Notes: generated from the sequence alone by a model not told the origin. Counted from the first letter of the stretch, positions 22,979-38,196 are shown. The stretch: DNA of 64,000 nt from Adineta vaga (GCA_021613535.1 CP075494.1:14942001-15006000); one strand, 5' to 3'. Made by a program: numbers and translations.

Positions 22979-25900
22979 TCATAGTTCAAGTTTATAACAG
23001 TATAAATAATCATCACGTGAACCAATAAAGATGTGATTTAGGTAAAAAACCGGTGAAGAAAATAGCCCTTCGCCTTCAACTTGTGTTTCACATACTCTTT
23101 CACCTGTTTGACTTTTCAATACACATAAACAACCATTTGTCGAGCCAACAATTAACATTTGACCATGATTACAAACAAATGGTGAAGCATAGATCATCGA
23201 TGGAAATAGACATTTCCATTGTAAAATACCTTGTTGTTCATTTGAAAGATCGATTGCATATAGATATTGATCATGACAACCAATGAAAAGTGTATTATTG
23301 AACAAGCACGGCGAAGAAAATAGAGGACCATTCGTTTCAAATGTCCATTTCTAAAATAGCATCATTTTTTCGAATAATAATCAATAAGCTGATATTTGTT
23401 CTATTGTAAATAGTCTTTAAAAGGTTAATGAGAGCAAACTCCTTTCTATCATCTCAAGATGCATAACTGAATGAAGCAAAACAAAAGATTGCATTGCAGG
23501 AGTTCTATTCTTCGTATCACACTGGTATACTCTCACAATGCTTCACAATTCATTGTATTCTTTCATAAAATATCTCCCGTCCGTACACATCTATGTATAT
23601 AAAAACTATACCTGTTCGCCTGTATCACAACATAAACAATAAAGTTTTTGATCAACACATCCAATTAACAAAAACTTCTCCTTCCATATAGCTATTGTTG
23701 AAAATATCGGTTTAACTAATGATTGTTTCCATAAAATTGTTCCGTCATTTGATTGAAAGGCAAAGACATCTCCACCTAAAGTTGCAACATAAAGTCGAGT
23801 ATTATCTGCCGATAATTGTGGAGATGAAACACAACTACTATTCAATCCAAATTTCCAAAGACATATCGATGAGATTTCCTTAAATTATGAATAAATAAAT
23901 AATACTTCATTAGTAAAAAATGAATAATACTTGAATATGAATAGCATGAATAAATTGATCATGTGCACCGAGATAAACAATATCGAATAATGAATGAATA
24001 CAGGGAATTGTTTTAATTAAACCTTGACATTGATATGTAGAGTAAAGTTGTCCATTAGAGCATTTAATTATATATAATAATCCACTATAATCACCTAAAT
24101 TATATCCATAGAAAGTTGAATTACTTGAGAAAGATTTTACCAATCAAAACAAATTGTCCATTACGTGAAAGAGCTGCACTGCCTTCAATTCTATCGTTAG
24201 TTTGAAATGACCAAATTAGTTGACCATTGGTAATATGATAAGCATTGATTAAACCAGCATGTGATCCAATAATAACATACTGTCGTTGATCATCAAGTAA
24301 CACAAGTAATGGAGATGCATCGATACATTTATTCATCGAATATTTCCAAGATAATTTCAATGTTTTCGGTAGAAATGATGATTCTTCAGGAAAAGTTGAA
24401 TAAAATAACATAGGATGATTATTATTATGACGAGATATTTTTGAACATCGTTGTATTGACCAAATCTGATTTGAATCTGATTGTATAGGTATATCAATTG
24501 GTAAATTAGATGAGAAATATTCATCCATTTTCTTTTGTTGTGGATTATTTATATATTCAATTAAATCTTCGAATGTTTTATGTAAAACAAGATCAAATAG
24601 ATAGTTTGAATCTGTTGATTCATAGATTTGTTTAATTTCTTCAATAAATGTTAATGCTAACAATGAATTTCCACCATTAGTTATAAAATTTGCATGATTT
24701 TCTGGAGATTTCTTTAGTAATCTCTAAACAGATCAAATAGAAATAAAGAAGTCAAGAATGATTCAATTTTCCTACCTGCCAAATTGTTTTCAGATTGACA
24801 TTAGTAGATGTTTGAATCGTATTTAAATAAAGTGTCAATAATTTCGATCGATCAATTTTTCCATTGATAGTTAATGGAATATTTTCTTGAATTGAAACGA
24901 TTTGATTTGGTTGAAACTGATGAATTAAATAGGATTTTAGAAATAACTCAAGTTCATTTGTTTGATCATGATTTTGAAATTTACAAAGAAGAATAAGAAA
25001 ATTTTCATTGTTATTCGAGATTACACAAGCACATTGATCAAGGAGATTTGATTGATGTGCAATCTAAATTCATGAGAATAATGTTTTTCGAGGTATTGAA
25101 TCAATGTTTAGATGTTCCCAAGAGTACAGACACATTAACTAGATTGAGTCAATTCTATTCATGTTTTAATTGATGATTTTTATCATCACTCACTTTTATA
25201 AAGCTAAACAATTGAATTTATAATGTCATAAGTGCACTTAGAAAAGTTTTTTTATTTTTAGACAATTAGACTTAGGTAGAAATGAATAAACAATGATATT
25301 TATTATTGTATTTACTTGTTCAATGTATTCAAGATTTATCATAATTCCAAATCGTTTCAAGGTTAATGTTCGTCTTCCAATATAAAATATTTGATCAATT
25401 GATGAATCATATCGAACTAAATCATCAGTTTCAAATCGAAACTTTTTCTCCGAAAATAAATCTCCAATTCGTGTCCAACGTGTTTGACTTTCTATACTAG
25501 AATAACTTCTTCAGTTTTTTTTGATAATTCTATCAAATTATTACCTAATACAATTCGGAAACAATCTGATCGAGATTCATCATCACGATAAGGTTCAAGG
25601 AATAATGATGTTTCATCTAATGATTTACCTAATGGAATCTGTTCTCTTCTAAAAGAAGAACGATTCAAAAACAAATCTCATAATTCTAACATCTTACTGA
25701 AGATCATTTTCATTTAAGATATGATACGATGCCCAACAAGACATTTCCGTTAGACCATAAATATTAATAACACGTTTATTTTGTTGAATCATTTGTTGAA
25801 TGATAAAATTATCATGAAATGGAAATTGTTCACCACCGAGTATTAAAGTTTTTAATTGAAGAATATTACATTGTCGATGAATTTGACGAAAGAAACTTGG

Positions 25901-27096
25901 TGTCATCTAAGATGATTTGATAAAAAGTTTTAGTTTTAAATAGAAGACATACTTGTGCAATTGTACATTGACTTTGATTGAAAATTGTTGCAATTGATTT
26001 TAAATTTTGACGAATTTCTTGTGAAAATATACAAAGACAAGCACCGGAATGTATAGCGAGAAAAATATCAATTAATGATACATCAAATGTTAAAGATGTC
26101 GAACGAAATAAACAATCATTTGTTGTTACATCAAATACTGATCTATAAATATTATCAAATCATGATTATTAATGAAAAAAAAGCTATTTACTTTAGTTGA
26201 ATTAAATTAGGCAAGATACATGCGTGAGATACATAGATTAATTTCGGTATACCAGTTGAGCCTATTGAAAAATTAATGAATTATTTCCTGTTTAAATATT
26301 ATACTGGAAATAGAGAAATTTCCGTTCTATGAAATAATCACAAAAAGAAAGAAATGATTTCATCAGTTCATTGAACAGAATTATTAACTTTCTCTTTTGA
26401 TACTTTGTTCTATCATATCAAAGTCAGATATTTCTACTTAAATTTACCTGATGAAGCAACGACATAAGCAATATCTTTATAAGATATTTGACTAGAATTT
26501 CTATAGAAATCAATGGAATTATCAAGTAAAATACTAGTTGACAATATTGCGTGATGAAAGAGATGATCGTAGATTTTCTTCTAGATGAATTGAATACAAT
26601 AGATTTGACAATAATATGAAGAAAAATTCACTTTAGTTGGATGTTGACAAATAAATAGCGATGGATTTAATTGCATGAGAAAAGTTTCAAGGAGATTTTC
26701 TGGCCAATTAAAATTACAAATAAAAAAACAATTGTTCGATTGTAAAATTCTATGAAATTCTAACGTTTGAAAATATTTCGAAAAGAAAACAAATTCAATC
26801 AAACCCTAAAATCAATGGAATCGTTAAATATGTTTCATCACTATCAAGAACAATTAATTGTTCATTAATATTCATATCCAATAGTTGTTTAGAGATCTAA
26901 ATATGACAATTGTATCAAATGAATTTCATCTTCGTGATCTATTTACTTCATTTGCAAGTTCAATGATTTCCATATAAGTTAAAATTCTTCTTGATTCAGA
27001 AAGATTTTCATGATAATATTGAATAGCAATATTCTTATTCATTGAACAGAATGTATTCGTATTTGAAATCCATTCCCAAATTGTTTTAAAAACCAT
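22979..27096 (-). CDS. AASDH: AASDH-like adenylation-carrier-PQQ protein (ACSF4)
   Basis: Many minus-strand exons with mostly short introns; two longer ones are near 23350-23610 and 25065-25315. N-terminal adenylation domain: KTLILGGEQFPF, INIYGLTEMSCWASY (A5-like), RWTRIGDLF, ETDDLVRYD and FYIGRRTLTLKRFG. A carrier domain follows with the phosphopantetheine site NFITNGGNSLLALTF. The C-terminal half is a PQQ/WD-like beta-propeller made of repeats such as WKYSMNKCIDASPLL, YVIIGSHAGLINAYHITNGQLIWSF, LYVATLGGDVFAF and LFIGCHDQYLYAIDL. That order is specific to animal AASDH (beta-alanine-activating enzyme), whose physiological role is unsettled. The start is an ATG opening MVFKTIWEWISNTNTF; an ATG about 165 bp upstream is in another frame. 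Confidence 0.87.
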
Positions 27097-29107
27097 GTTC
27101 TTTCTTTTTCCTTTTTGTTAATAAGAAGACGAGTTTTCTTCATATAATGATTCTGCTTAACGTTGATTAGTTCGTTTCTCTTATCCAATAAAACGATCGT
27201 GAACGACAGAATGGTAAACAAAATGGTTTGGCATTTTTCTTCAGAAGATGAAGAACTTGTCATAATCGATTTCTAATCCATTATATCTTCGAAGCAAGAG
27301 AAATATTTGATCGTACATTCTTCTCTCTATGTGTATCATTCAACATGGCTCAATTATGTGGTAGGAAATATGATCTATTTTGAAAACAAACATACTCTTT
27401 TCCCCCATATTTATATGTGCAGATGGAAAATAATACCAGATTTAAACAATTCCTAGCATATTTAGCGTAATAGAAGAATTTCTTGAGATTTGCTTGAGAA
27501 ATTAGTCAATAATTCATTATCCGTAACAAGATTTTTAGAATTAAAAAACAAAATTCCCCTCCAAGGTCATTCTTTAATTCCAAAGCGATTATGATATGAA
27601 TTGATGAGAGTGAAAATGCTTGAGGTTTTTCTTTTCTTTTCTTTTATTAACGATTGTTTCAATACATGATTTCGTTTAGAGGAATATTGTTTGATAAATT
27701 AACAAATTAGTATTATTGTTTCTTCGAACATCATTATTTTTTCGTCATATCTTATGCCGGTCTTTTGCTCAAGATACTCAATCAGATAGACTTGTCAATA
27801 TGTAAGTTGTTTTTGATTATTGATTCGGCAGATTACCATGAAATTTGTAGTGTTGTTGACGAGTTTCTAATGACCTTCAATAGCAATAAACATATATGTT
27901 CTATTCGTCGTTGATGACGGAAATGTGTGTAGAAAGCACAAGAAAGAGATGATTTACAAATAATAATTCTTTTCGCGTCGTCGAATCAATTTTTGTTCTT
28001 GTAAAAGCGTGCGTACGCGCGTCGTTACAACCATCATTTTCCTATTAGTTACTTTCTTAGAGCGTGTATTCTGCCACTTTTTTTGACAGCTGCCGACACG
28101 CACATTAAAGCGAAAGAAGAGGAAGGGAAATCTATATTGACAAGTTAGTTGGAAGAATGAATTGAGAGAATTATATCAGAATATTTTGTAAATATGGCAG
28201 AATTTAGCACCATTTTATGAGATGATGTCAGCAAACAAACTAACAACATATTCATTTGATATGTGTGAAACAGAAGGAGAAGAAGAAAGAAAGAAAGAAA
28301 GAAAGAATCTGTCGCATTGTTTAGATCTCAAGAGATCGTCAAGTATTATCATAAAGAAACAACCTATTGCATACGAAAAAAGAAGAGAAAAGCGAAGGAA
28401 CTAGATCATAATTATCATAAAAAGAAGAAAAAAAAACCTAGACTCACACCTTATTTCTATACTATCAAAAAAAGATGAGGGGAGAAGGAGATCAAGATCG
28501 AAAGAGAGAAAGATAAGAAAGTCAGAATTCTTTCTCGTTCGACATTAAAACGAGACATATGATTTTTCTATGATCATTGAAGTGTTGAATACATCTATAG
28601 ATGGAAAATGTGTTGTTTTAACATTTATTCTATATACTAATAATAGCGACGAAACATAGTTCGGTTCTTATGTGTATGATGGATATTTTGTCATAAAAAT
28701 TAGATTATTGGTAGAATGCGTTGATGGAATAGCGTTCTTCTTCCTTTTTCTCTTCTTCGTCTTTCCCTCTTGATGCCACATCGAAGATTTTATATGAGAT
28801 GTCGAGATTGCCTCCTCCGATGCATTTATGCGTTGCGTATATATAAACAGAACTTCCTTTATTCTTCTAGAAATGGTCAACTACATCTAGTCAATGAGAA
28901 TTTTTCATATATGTCCAAACGAGATCTCCTTCGATTCGTACAATTCAAACTTTGTTAACTGTCGTTATTGATTCAAAACAAGTATTATTTGAACTTATTA
29001 TTACTACAGCAACTATTATTTTTGATTAGTCTCATGCGGCTGTGTCAACGTCAACTAATGATGGACGCAGTTGTATTTCGATCTTGTCGACGCCCTTCAA
29101 CGTCGGC
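27097..29107. other. intergenic, divergent promoter region with simple repeats
   Basis: Lies between the divergent AASDH and multi-PDZ genes. It contains purine-rich runs (GAAA repeats near 28281-28305), a GC-rich near-palindrome around 28008-28022 (GCGTGCGTACGCGCG), and no supported coding sequence. Upstream non-coding exons of the PDZ gene may lie here. Confidence 0.45.
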
Positions 29108-32100
29108 ATGGTGGTAAGATAATGATTGATAGACATGTCGATCTCTTCTGAAGATAAATATACTAGAATACAATTAATTCTTTTTAGCTAAATACATTGT
29201 GGACACAAATTGAAGTTGTCGAATTAACCAACGACGGCACTGGACTTGGCTTTGGCATTAGTGGAAATAAGTCAACTGGTGTGGTCGTCAAAGCTATAGT
29301 GCCTGGTTCGATTGCTGACAAAGTAATATCATTCTAAGCTTTTATTTATAGTGTGAGATTTGTTTTACTTCCAGCTGCTTTTCTAATCGATGAAACAAAA
29401 GACAACAGAAAAAAAACATAGATAGAGAAAAAAGAAAAAGAAGAAGAAGAAGAAGAAAAGAAGAAGTCAGAAAATAAATTTGCCTAATGAATGATAGCTA
29501 GTAGGATTGTATGTATATATCTTTTAGAAGAGAAAAAAGAACAGAAAAAAAATGAAGAAAAAAAAGAACTGGCAAAGATGAGAAAGACGAGCAAGCATTT
29601 GCGTTGACATATTAGACGATCTGATGAGCAATATATCAAAGAGTTCTCTTATATACGTTATTGTTTGATTTTTTTTTCTTCTCCTTCTAGGATGGTCGTA
29701 TTCGTACGGGTGATCATTTATTTCAAATAAATCATGTTTATGTTCGAGGTATGAGTGCAGAACAAGTAGCTGGCATCCTTCGACAATGTCCTGAACAAGT
29801 TCGTGTTGTTATTGCACGTAGTGTACGTGAACCACAAACAGCAAATAGTAGTTCACCAACGATGTCTCAACGTCCTTCATTAACATCTGAAAATTTAATT
29901 CAATCAAGACATCCTTCATCACCAATGATTCTCGATAATGATGGCATTATAAATAGTTCTCAAAATAAAATCATTCTACGGACTGAACGTTTACTTGAAA
30001 GCAATCATAATTTAGAAAAAATCCTTGATAATCTTCTCGAACAGGTTTGTTCGTTCGTTCGATCCTTTCTTTTTTTTTGGTCTTTCGGCACTTTAATAAA
30101 AGAAGAAAAAAAAAGAGAACAACTAATTAAGAACAACATAGAAAGCGTTTACATGTAATGTTTTCCTCACTCTACTAGTTTACATGTATGTGTGTGTATA
30201 TTTTTTTTTCTTTTCTATTTAGTATTCTTTCCGTTTTTCATTCATCCTTCAAATCTCTTGGGCACTTTCTTCTTTTCACTCTTCATCATTCTCGACTGAA
30301 GAGTCTTTATACAGACTACAAGCATGACAGGTTGTTCCAGTAGTCAGAAGTATGAAGGGAAGAAGACGAAACAAGAGAGAAAAAAGAAAGGAACCATGGA
30401 TTCATTTAGTAAATGTGTGTTTTGTATGTCGTCAATTCTATTAAACCAAGAAGGATAGTACAAAACCGATTGTCGATTGTTAATCTCGGGAATTCTCTCT
30501 CTCTCTCTCTTTCTTGCGTTAAAATCGTGCTTCCCTAAGCATTGACTAGATAACTATCGACTCATTTCTCTTCTTCTTCTTTCTCTTTCGAATACCAACA
30601 TCGTTATTTGATTATATCAATATGTTTAGTGTCAAGCTGAAGAAGGAACACAAATCTTGGATGTTACACTTGAAAAAGGCGATGATGGATTAGGTATCAC
30701 AGTGGCCGGTTATGTTAGTCCCGATTCGACAAATAATGGTAAATATTAAGAAAAACTTTTTTTCTTCTCATCCATTGTGTGTTTATTGACATTATAATCA
30801 ATTGAGTTAATATATTTTATAATGACAGCAAATATAGGATATCTCCATCCAGTTAGTTGCTTCAAGCTAAACAGATGTTATAACAATGATAATATCGTTC
30901 GATTTACATAGTTATTTGGAAACAATTAGTCGAATATAGATCTTAGATGGATAACATACACGGAATTCTTTTCTTATTTGTATACATTCCCATGCCTATC
31001 ATCTCTTCAGATGCAATAAATCTCTTTGAAATCCTTCTTAAACATCTGTAGTCATTCTGTAAATATTCCATGATTAATTTATGTTAACTAAACAAATGAT
31101 AATATGATTTGACTCTTTTTCTTTTCTTCTATTTCATAGATGCTATTGCTGGAATATTCATTCGTGATATAGCTGAAGGAAGTGTCTGTTCACGTGACGG
31201 TAGTCTTGCTATAGGTGATCAAATAATTGAAGTGAATGATCAATCATTAAATGGATTTTCTAATGTTCAAGCACTTTATTTATTACAAAATACGAGCGCT
31301 TCAGTTCGATTAAAAGTTCGACGATATATTGATGGTGTTAAACATGAAAAAATCAAAGAAATGATTTGTAAATCAATCGTTTTTATTGAAAAGATTTCTA
31401 AACAGAAGTTTTGTTTTTTATTTAGCTTTAGAATCTTCACAACCTATTGAAGTAAAAGTTGAACTTCAAAATCAATTGAATCTTAACGATCAAATCAATC
31501 AGAAATGGATGAAAAGCTTAGGAAATAATTATGAAATTATTATTGTTGATCTCTACAAACCCGATAATGGTAGTCTTGGAATAACACTCGAAGGCACAAT
31601 TGATGTGGAAAATGGTGAAGAAGTTGGAGCACATCATTATATTCGAACATTATTATCCGAAGGAATTATTGAACGAGAAGGAACATTAAAATCCGGTGAT
31701 GAACTTTTAGAAGTAAGAAAAACATTCATCAATGAATTATGAAATACATATGTTTGTTTTTGTAGATAAATAATCAAATATTATATGGAAAAAATCATAT
31801 TAATGTTATTGAAATTATCAAACGTGTTAGACATCAAATAAAATTAGTTTGTGCTCGTCGAAAATTAGTCTCACAATCGAATGAAATCAATGCAAACTTA
31901 GCTTCAACTCGTTCTCGTTCAATATCATTTGGTAAAACAACAGAAATTGTTGTTAAAGCAAAAAGTTTAGGAACATTAGTTTCAAACAATACTTCATTCT
32001 TACGAATAACAAAAACACGTTCATTAGAAGTTATTTCCAATTTAGCCTTATGGTCAACATCGATTTTAAATATTGAATTAATTAAATCTGAACATGGCCT

Positions 32101-35100
32101 TGGATTTTCTGTACTCGATTATCAAGATCCTTCGAATCCCAGTTATTCACCGGTGATTGTTATCCGTGCATTAGTACCAGGTGGTGTTGCACAAATCGAT
32201 GGAAGAATTGTACCAGGAGATCGTTTAGTTGCTGTTAATGATATTACACTTGAAAATATGAATCTTGACGAAGTTATTAAAATCTTAAAATCAACTCCGA
32301 AAGGTCCTGTTAAATTAAGTCTATCCAAACCATTACCATATCCAAAATTTAAGAATGATAATGATGATAAAATTGTAACTGATAGTGAACAAAATGGACA
32401 TGGAAATCGACGTTTATCACGTATAAGTAAAAGTAGAACAACAACAGAAATGATTAATAATCATAAGGTAGAGTTGATTTGTTTGCAAATAGATCAGACG
32501 AGAAAACAAAAATATGTTGTTTTTTGTTTTGATTTAATTTGGGTTATTTTCTTCTTTCCGTTCTAATGAGAATAATATCGTGTTTACATAGTTTTTCTTC
32601 TCCGTTAAACATAATCAAAAAGAAAACTATTGGTTTTCAGACAATTCTTTCGGAATATAAACACAAAAGAAAGAAAAAAAAAGAACAATATCTCAAATTA
32701 AGATTTCTATGAATCTCTTCTAGCGTTCAGTTTCAAGTCATCGATCCGTAAAAAATAAACCAGCCGTTTCGAACGGCATTGCCTTGTCTGCTCCAGCTAT
32801 TCTTACTCGACATGAATATCCCGAAACATTATTAACAAAAGAAAATGCAAATAAACGAACTGAACATCACTTCTCAAGTGCTATTCATCGTCATAAAACT
32901 TCGAAACGAACATTTCCATCGAAAAAATCTTATCAATCTGATCTTTGTTTACCAACAATTAATCTACCTGAATTTATCCAATTTCAGTCAGATCATCTTC
33001 TCTTTTTATCTTATCGATCGTATGATCGTTTACGTAGTCCATTAACAAATTCAATATCTAAACTTCCTCGACAATCAACAACTTCTCAAACAACATCGAC
33101 TAAGAGTGCGTCAAAACGTCTATCTCGATCTCGACATTCATATGATGCATCAATTCCTCATCACAAACAACGAAAATCTTCGAAACGTTCGTCGACAAAT
33201 AAATTTGACTCGATGTCATGTTTTAATGAAGTGAGTAGACTAGTGATTTGCTTTCATGCTTTGTTTATTCAAGCACAAGACATCGAATACTCGAAGGAAA
33301 ATAATAACGATGATGATGAAAATTTGATTATGGCATTTTCCCACAGGAGATAACGATAACGATGAAAGAAGAGTTAACACCGTTGGTGACAAAATGAAAG
33401 ACGAGAAAAGGAAATCTCGAGAGAATATCAAGTAAAAGAGAGAGAATAAAAATTTCCGTACTGTTTTCGACATTTTTAACGGAGAAAGTACCGAAACAAC
33501 AAAAGGTATTTTTGATTAATTATATCGTTCATATTCAATTTGCTTTCTCAAAATCAGTTTCTTTCTTTCTCTTTCTTCGATAGTCTATGAATAGCAAAAA
33601 GACAAATGACATTATTGATTTACAGTTTTAGTCGAAAAATAAAACCATCTGGCAAACGTTCATGTCGAGAGTTATTCGACAAACTAATCATTTCTTTTCT
33701 ATTAGTTTGTCATAGATTATCGTTAGATTGCTTGTTAGTCTAATTAGAGACGTTCGAAGTCGGTTGGTAGATGTCTGTTTCTATTTAAGTTGATTCTAAT
33801 TGACATATCGATCTTGATCTACTTCTCATTAATGATTTTGATGACACAGATTAGTTGCTTATAACATCAATCTGTTGACCTTCTACTTGACTTGAATAGA
33901 ACAAGGATAAATTAAGTAAATGACATATATATATTTCTCTCTCTTTCTCTTCTTTTTCTAGGCTGATTTAAGTAGTGACGATACTAATTTGATTCGTTCA
34001 TCTTCCTTATCAAATCGATATTTGGCGAAAACGACTCTTCAATCTGCAGATGTGAAAAATGATGTTGTATGTATGGCTGACGAGAATAAGGAATTAGACG
34101 ACCTTTCCAATAATAATCCAATTAATCAAACATCTACATGTATTTCTTCCTCCAAACAATCATCTCGAATGGCATCGCCTGTTCTATCAAGTAGTTCACG
34201 ATCTTCCGGACATTGTCTTATGTTAGCTAACCCACAAGTTATAGAATTACCTGTTGAACTTCAACGTGAAATCGTTATTAAGCATGATTTTGATCAATTA
34301 AGTTAGTAGAAAAGGAGGAAATATGAACTTGATTTCTAATACGAAACATTTTGCTTTTCTTATCTAGATTTAATCGTTGATCCAAGAATTGATAATGGTA
34401 TTAACGGATGTTGTATACAATCGTTAACATCAATGGATACTGGTTTACATCCAGGTGATTTTATCGTATCAATTAGTAATGAAAATATGAGACAGATTAG
34501 TAATGCACAAGCATGTGCAATTATTCGACGTGCGTCATTAATTCGATCAGATATTAGGTGGATATGAAAGATGCTTGTTTGTTCGTTATATTCATATCTT
34601 TTTTATTCGTTTTAGTATCATTTTTATATGTGGAATTGCAGCTAGAAATTACAGAGAACAATTGCTCATTTCACAAGAAGTCCCATCTGAGTAAAATAGA
34701 AAATCATATTTGTTTTTATAATTCAACATCTTATCATGTTCTTTTCTTTTCTAGTGGTCCTGGTTTTGATACTGAATTTACCGATGAAACAGCTACTACT
34801 CCTCCAAGAATTCTCGATACAGAAAATCTATGTTCAACACTCTGGGGACCCGCACGAACAGTTGTACTTCATCGTGATAAACATGTGAAAAGTTTAGGAA
34901 TTAGTATCGTCGGAGGCAAATTAGATTTTTCTGGTCCGGGAAACACGATTGAATCATGTATATCTGGTATATTTATTAAACATGTGATTCCGGATTCCTT
35001 AGCTGGACGTCATAGTACATTAAAAACGGGTGATCGAATTCTTGAAGTCAATGGTTATAATCTTCGTGATGCTACACATGATCATGCAGTGGATATCATT

Positions 35101-37098
35101 CGTTCAGCAAAATCACCCATCTATTTTAGTGTTCAAAGTTTACTTGATCCATCAACTCAAACAGCAGCACATGTAGAACAAGATGAAAATATTCAATTAT
35201 TTCGACAATATGAACATTTGAATGGTGAAGTTCTTCTAATTGATATAAAAAGAAATTCAATAGAAATGAATGAACCTCTTGGTATTTCATTGATCGGACA
35301 TCGAGATCCTGATCAATTAGCTGTCTTTGTTTGTGATATTCAAGCAAATTCATTATTTGATCGTGATAATCGATTACAAATAGGTGATCAATTACTTCAA
35401 GTAAATTCTATTTTTTTTTTCTCAACAAATTTCTCCGTAATACAATTTTTCTGTTAGGTTAATGATGAAATTCTTTTTGGAAAATCTCATTCAATTGTTA
35501 CATCAATCATTAAATCAATTCCATCGGAAAACTTAAATTTTATTATTCTTCGGTAAAGATAAATACATTTTGAAAATCTTAGTTTTATTTGTTTCACTAG
35601 AAATCCAAATGCAATTCATGATATGGCTTTAAGACAACCTTATACAATCAGTCCACAACATACAATTCCTCTGCATGTTAAATTTACATCTGTTGAGAAT
35701 GATTCACAGACAACGAAACGTTCGTTTAATTTAATCAAAACAACGAATGATGTTGAAAGCAGCAAAGATATCCCATCAACTCAAACTAATTCTCATTCAT
35801 CTATCTCCGATGTGAAGCCTTGCTTATTCAATCAACGAAGTGTTGAATTCTCGCCGACATCATCAGATATGTTAACAAATGTAAATGAAGATCGAAATCA
35901 TCCAATTATGTCTGATGTTATTCTTCCCATTGTTACTAAACAAAGAAGAGATTTAAATACAAATATTAATGGAACATTTGTATCACATATACCTATGATG
36001 TCATCATCAAGTTCTTCCTCATCACTTTCAATTCCAACTCCAACACCAACTTCTGTTAAAAATGATATCCACGTTGATGAATCTGAATCTGTTGTGAAAA
36101 TGATTGAAAAAGATGAAAGTATGTTGATTAAGAATTCGAAATTAAAGATAATGTTTATGATTTTAGTTGATCTTCGTACAAGACCGATTCTTATGGGACA
36201 AGAAACATTGATTGAAATTGATCGAGGACAATTAGGTCTTGGACTTTCAGTAGTCGGAGGTTTTGATACACAATTGGTAAGTTTATCGATTTTTAATTGG
36301 AGAAATGAAGTTATGTTTGTTTTTAGTCAGGGATAATAATTCACGATATTTATCAAGGTTGTGCTGCACAACGTGACGGTCGTTTACTTGTCGGTGATCA
36401 AATTCTTGAGGTTTGTTTTCTTTCAATGTATAATTACATAATTTGAATGAATGTTTTGTAGGTTAATTCAATTGATTTACGTTCGGCAACTCATGAACAA
36501 GCTATTCAAGCATTGAGACAATCAAAAACAATCGTTCGTATGCTCATTTTACGTGGTGAAGTTGTCAATGAAGAAGATAAATTTGATATTATCACAGTTG
36601 ATTTTATGAAAAAAGCCGGCAAAGGATTAGGTAACGATTTTACAATGATCTTTCCTTTTTTTCCTTTATCATAAAAATCTTTCTATTTAGGTTTTAGTAT
36701 CATTGGTAGACGACATGGTTATGGTGTTTTTATCTCTCATATCGTAAGTTGGGTTAACTATTGAATCTATTCGAAAGTTAAATTCATTTTCATTAGATTG
36801 AAAATAGTTCTGCAGAAAAAGATGGTCGACTGATGTCGGGCGATTTAATTCTCGAAGTCAATGGAAAAGATCTACGAACAGCTGCATATGAACAAGTTGC
36901 TTTTACATTGAAAGTAATGATGATTTTTTTTTCATCAAAGAAAGAAGAAATTTATATGAATTCGTTTAGACTCTTCCTCATGAACGTGTTTATATCAAAG
37001 TCGGTCGTTTGAAAGCAAATGCTCATCAAAATTTTGTTCCTATTGAAACAAATGTTCGCTCTCGTTCACCATCAGCGAATCCACTCAATGCTAGATAA
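29108..37098 (+). CDS. multi-PDZ scaffold, MPDZ/PATJ-like
   Basis: About eighteen exons spanning 8 kb, with unusually long introns for this window (29324-29690, 30043-30629, 33232-33960). At least eight PDZ domains can be read, each with a GLGF-type loop: [10 protein letters not shown] (PDZ1, with [15 protein letters not shown]), [10 protein letters not shown] (2), GSLGITLEG (3), HGLGFSVLD (4), a diverged one at 34260-34556 (5), [10 protein letters not shown] (6), EPLGISLIG (7), [11 protein letters not shown] (8) and KGLGFSIIG (9). Ser/Arg-rich linkers lie between 4 and 5 and between 7 and 8. Such scaffolds organise tight-junction or apical polarity complexes. PDZ1 most resembles the second PDZ of MPDZ/PATJ; no L27 domain was found. 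The start at 29108 (ATG GTG, then a donor) is the only one I found that joins in frame, so the N-terminus may be incomplete. Confidence 0.82.
29436..29466 (+). repeat. GAA microsatellite in a PDZ-gene intron
   Basis: An (AAG)n-type run inside the first long intron of the multi-PDZ gene. Confidence 0.8.
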
Positions 37099-38196
37099 TA
37101 TTTGTTGTTTTTATTTATTTATTTTTCATAGTCATATATACAAAATCAGACTCTAGTCGTTGACATATCTTTCTTTTTAATACAATTGATAAATAAAATC
37201 GAAAAACAAGAGGAACTGATCGTGTTTGTCAAATTTTCTATGCTTCCAAATCGTTTTCTTTCTTTTTTTTCTTTGTCTCTTCTAAATAATTGTACGATGT
37301 GAAACAAACAGAAATCTTTATATTTATTACTCGAGTTTTGTAATACTCCGGTTATTCTCTTGTTTGTGTTTCATTTCTCTCTCTCTCTCTCTTTTTCCCT
37401 CAATGTAGAATTGTTTTATGAGTCGATTATAGGAAAGAAAAAATGTGGAATATTTATGTTATTTTTATCTGTGTTTCAACTTTTTATTTTACTTGTAGTC
37501 TGTCAGTCATTGACGAATAAATTCTATGCAAAGAAATTTATCAGAAATATGATCCAATTCAATTTTATTCTATTCTCAGCTATTTCTATGATCAATCATA
37601 ACTATTTCGAGAGCCACAATTATGTCGATAGAAAGATTTTATTAAAAAATATTATTCCGCCGAAAAGAATACTTTCTCAATGAAACATCAAAGCTTAATG
37701 GAAAAATCATTTGTTTTTTTATATATTCAAAAGAAGAAAAAACAATAAAGCGATATTTGATCTATTTCTTTATGATCTAGAAAAAAACAGTAATTCAATC
37801 AGTATACATAATAAGAAATTCATTGAACACGAATCGAGTTTCTAAAGTTAGATTAATACCTAATCGATTACTCAATGCATGCATGTGAGAATTGGACGGA
37901 AGTTAATGAATGTCGAGTAGATTCGTATCAAAATTTTAATAATCAAACTCTATCATTGTAAAAATCTTGATTATATCCTTAATCATATTTCAGTTTTGTC
38001 AAAAAACTCCACTCCACAAGGAATCCATGAAAACAGTATTCCAATGGGCGAACCAAATGTTTCAATTTACTTGAATCTACCCGAGAAACATGAATAGAAA
38101 CGAGTATCTTAAGAATCTCTGACTAGAATATGATTAACAAATATTCACTATCAAGATCATTAAAGCCTCCTTTTGTCAAACCAAAAGAATTACTTC
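37099..38196. other. intergenic, no gene recognised
   Basis: Follows the PDZ gene stop. It contains a short CT run (37377-37392) and AT-rich sequence. An open frame at 37360-37683 is low-complexity hydrophobic, without splice context, and is not called. Confidence 0.5.

Noticed and set aside
29034-29113. Upstream ATG (MRLCQRQLMMD...) as the start of the PDZ scaffold
   Set aside because: Joining it to the next exon creates an immediate stop codon; only the ATG at 29108 continues in phase.
34558-34755. Hydrophobic stretch before GPGFDTEF as a membrane segment of the PDZ protein
   Set aside because: It is an intron (donor after the preceding PDZ exon, acceptor TTTTCTAG near 34754); the open frame there is accidental.
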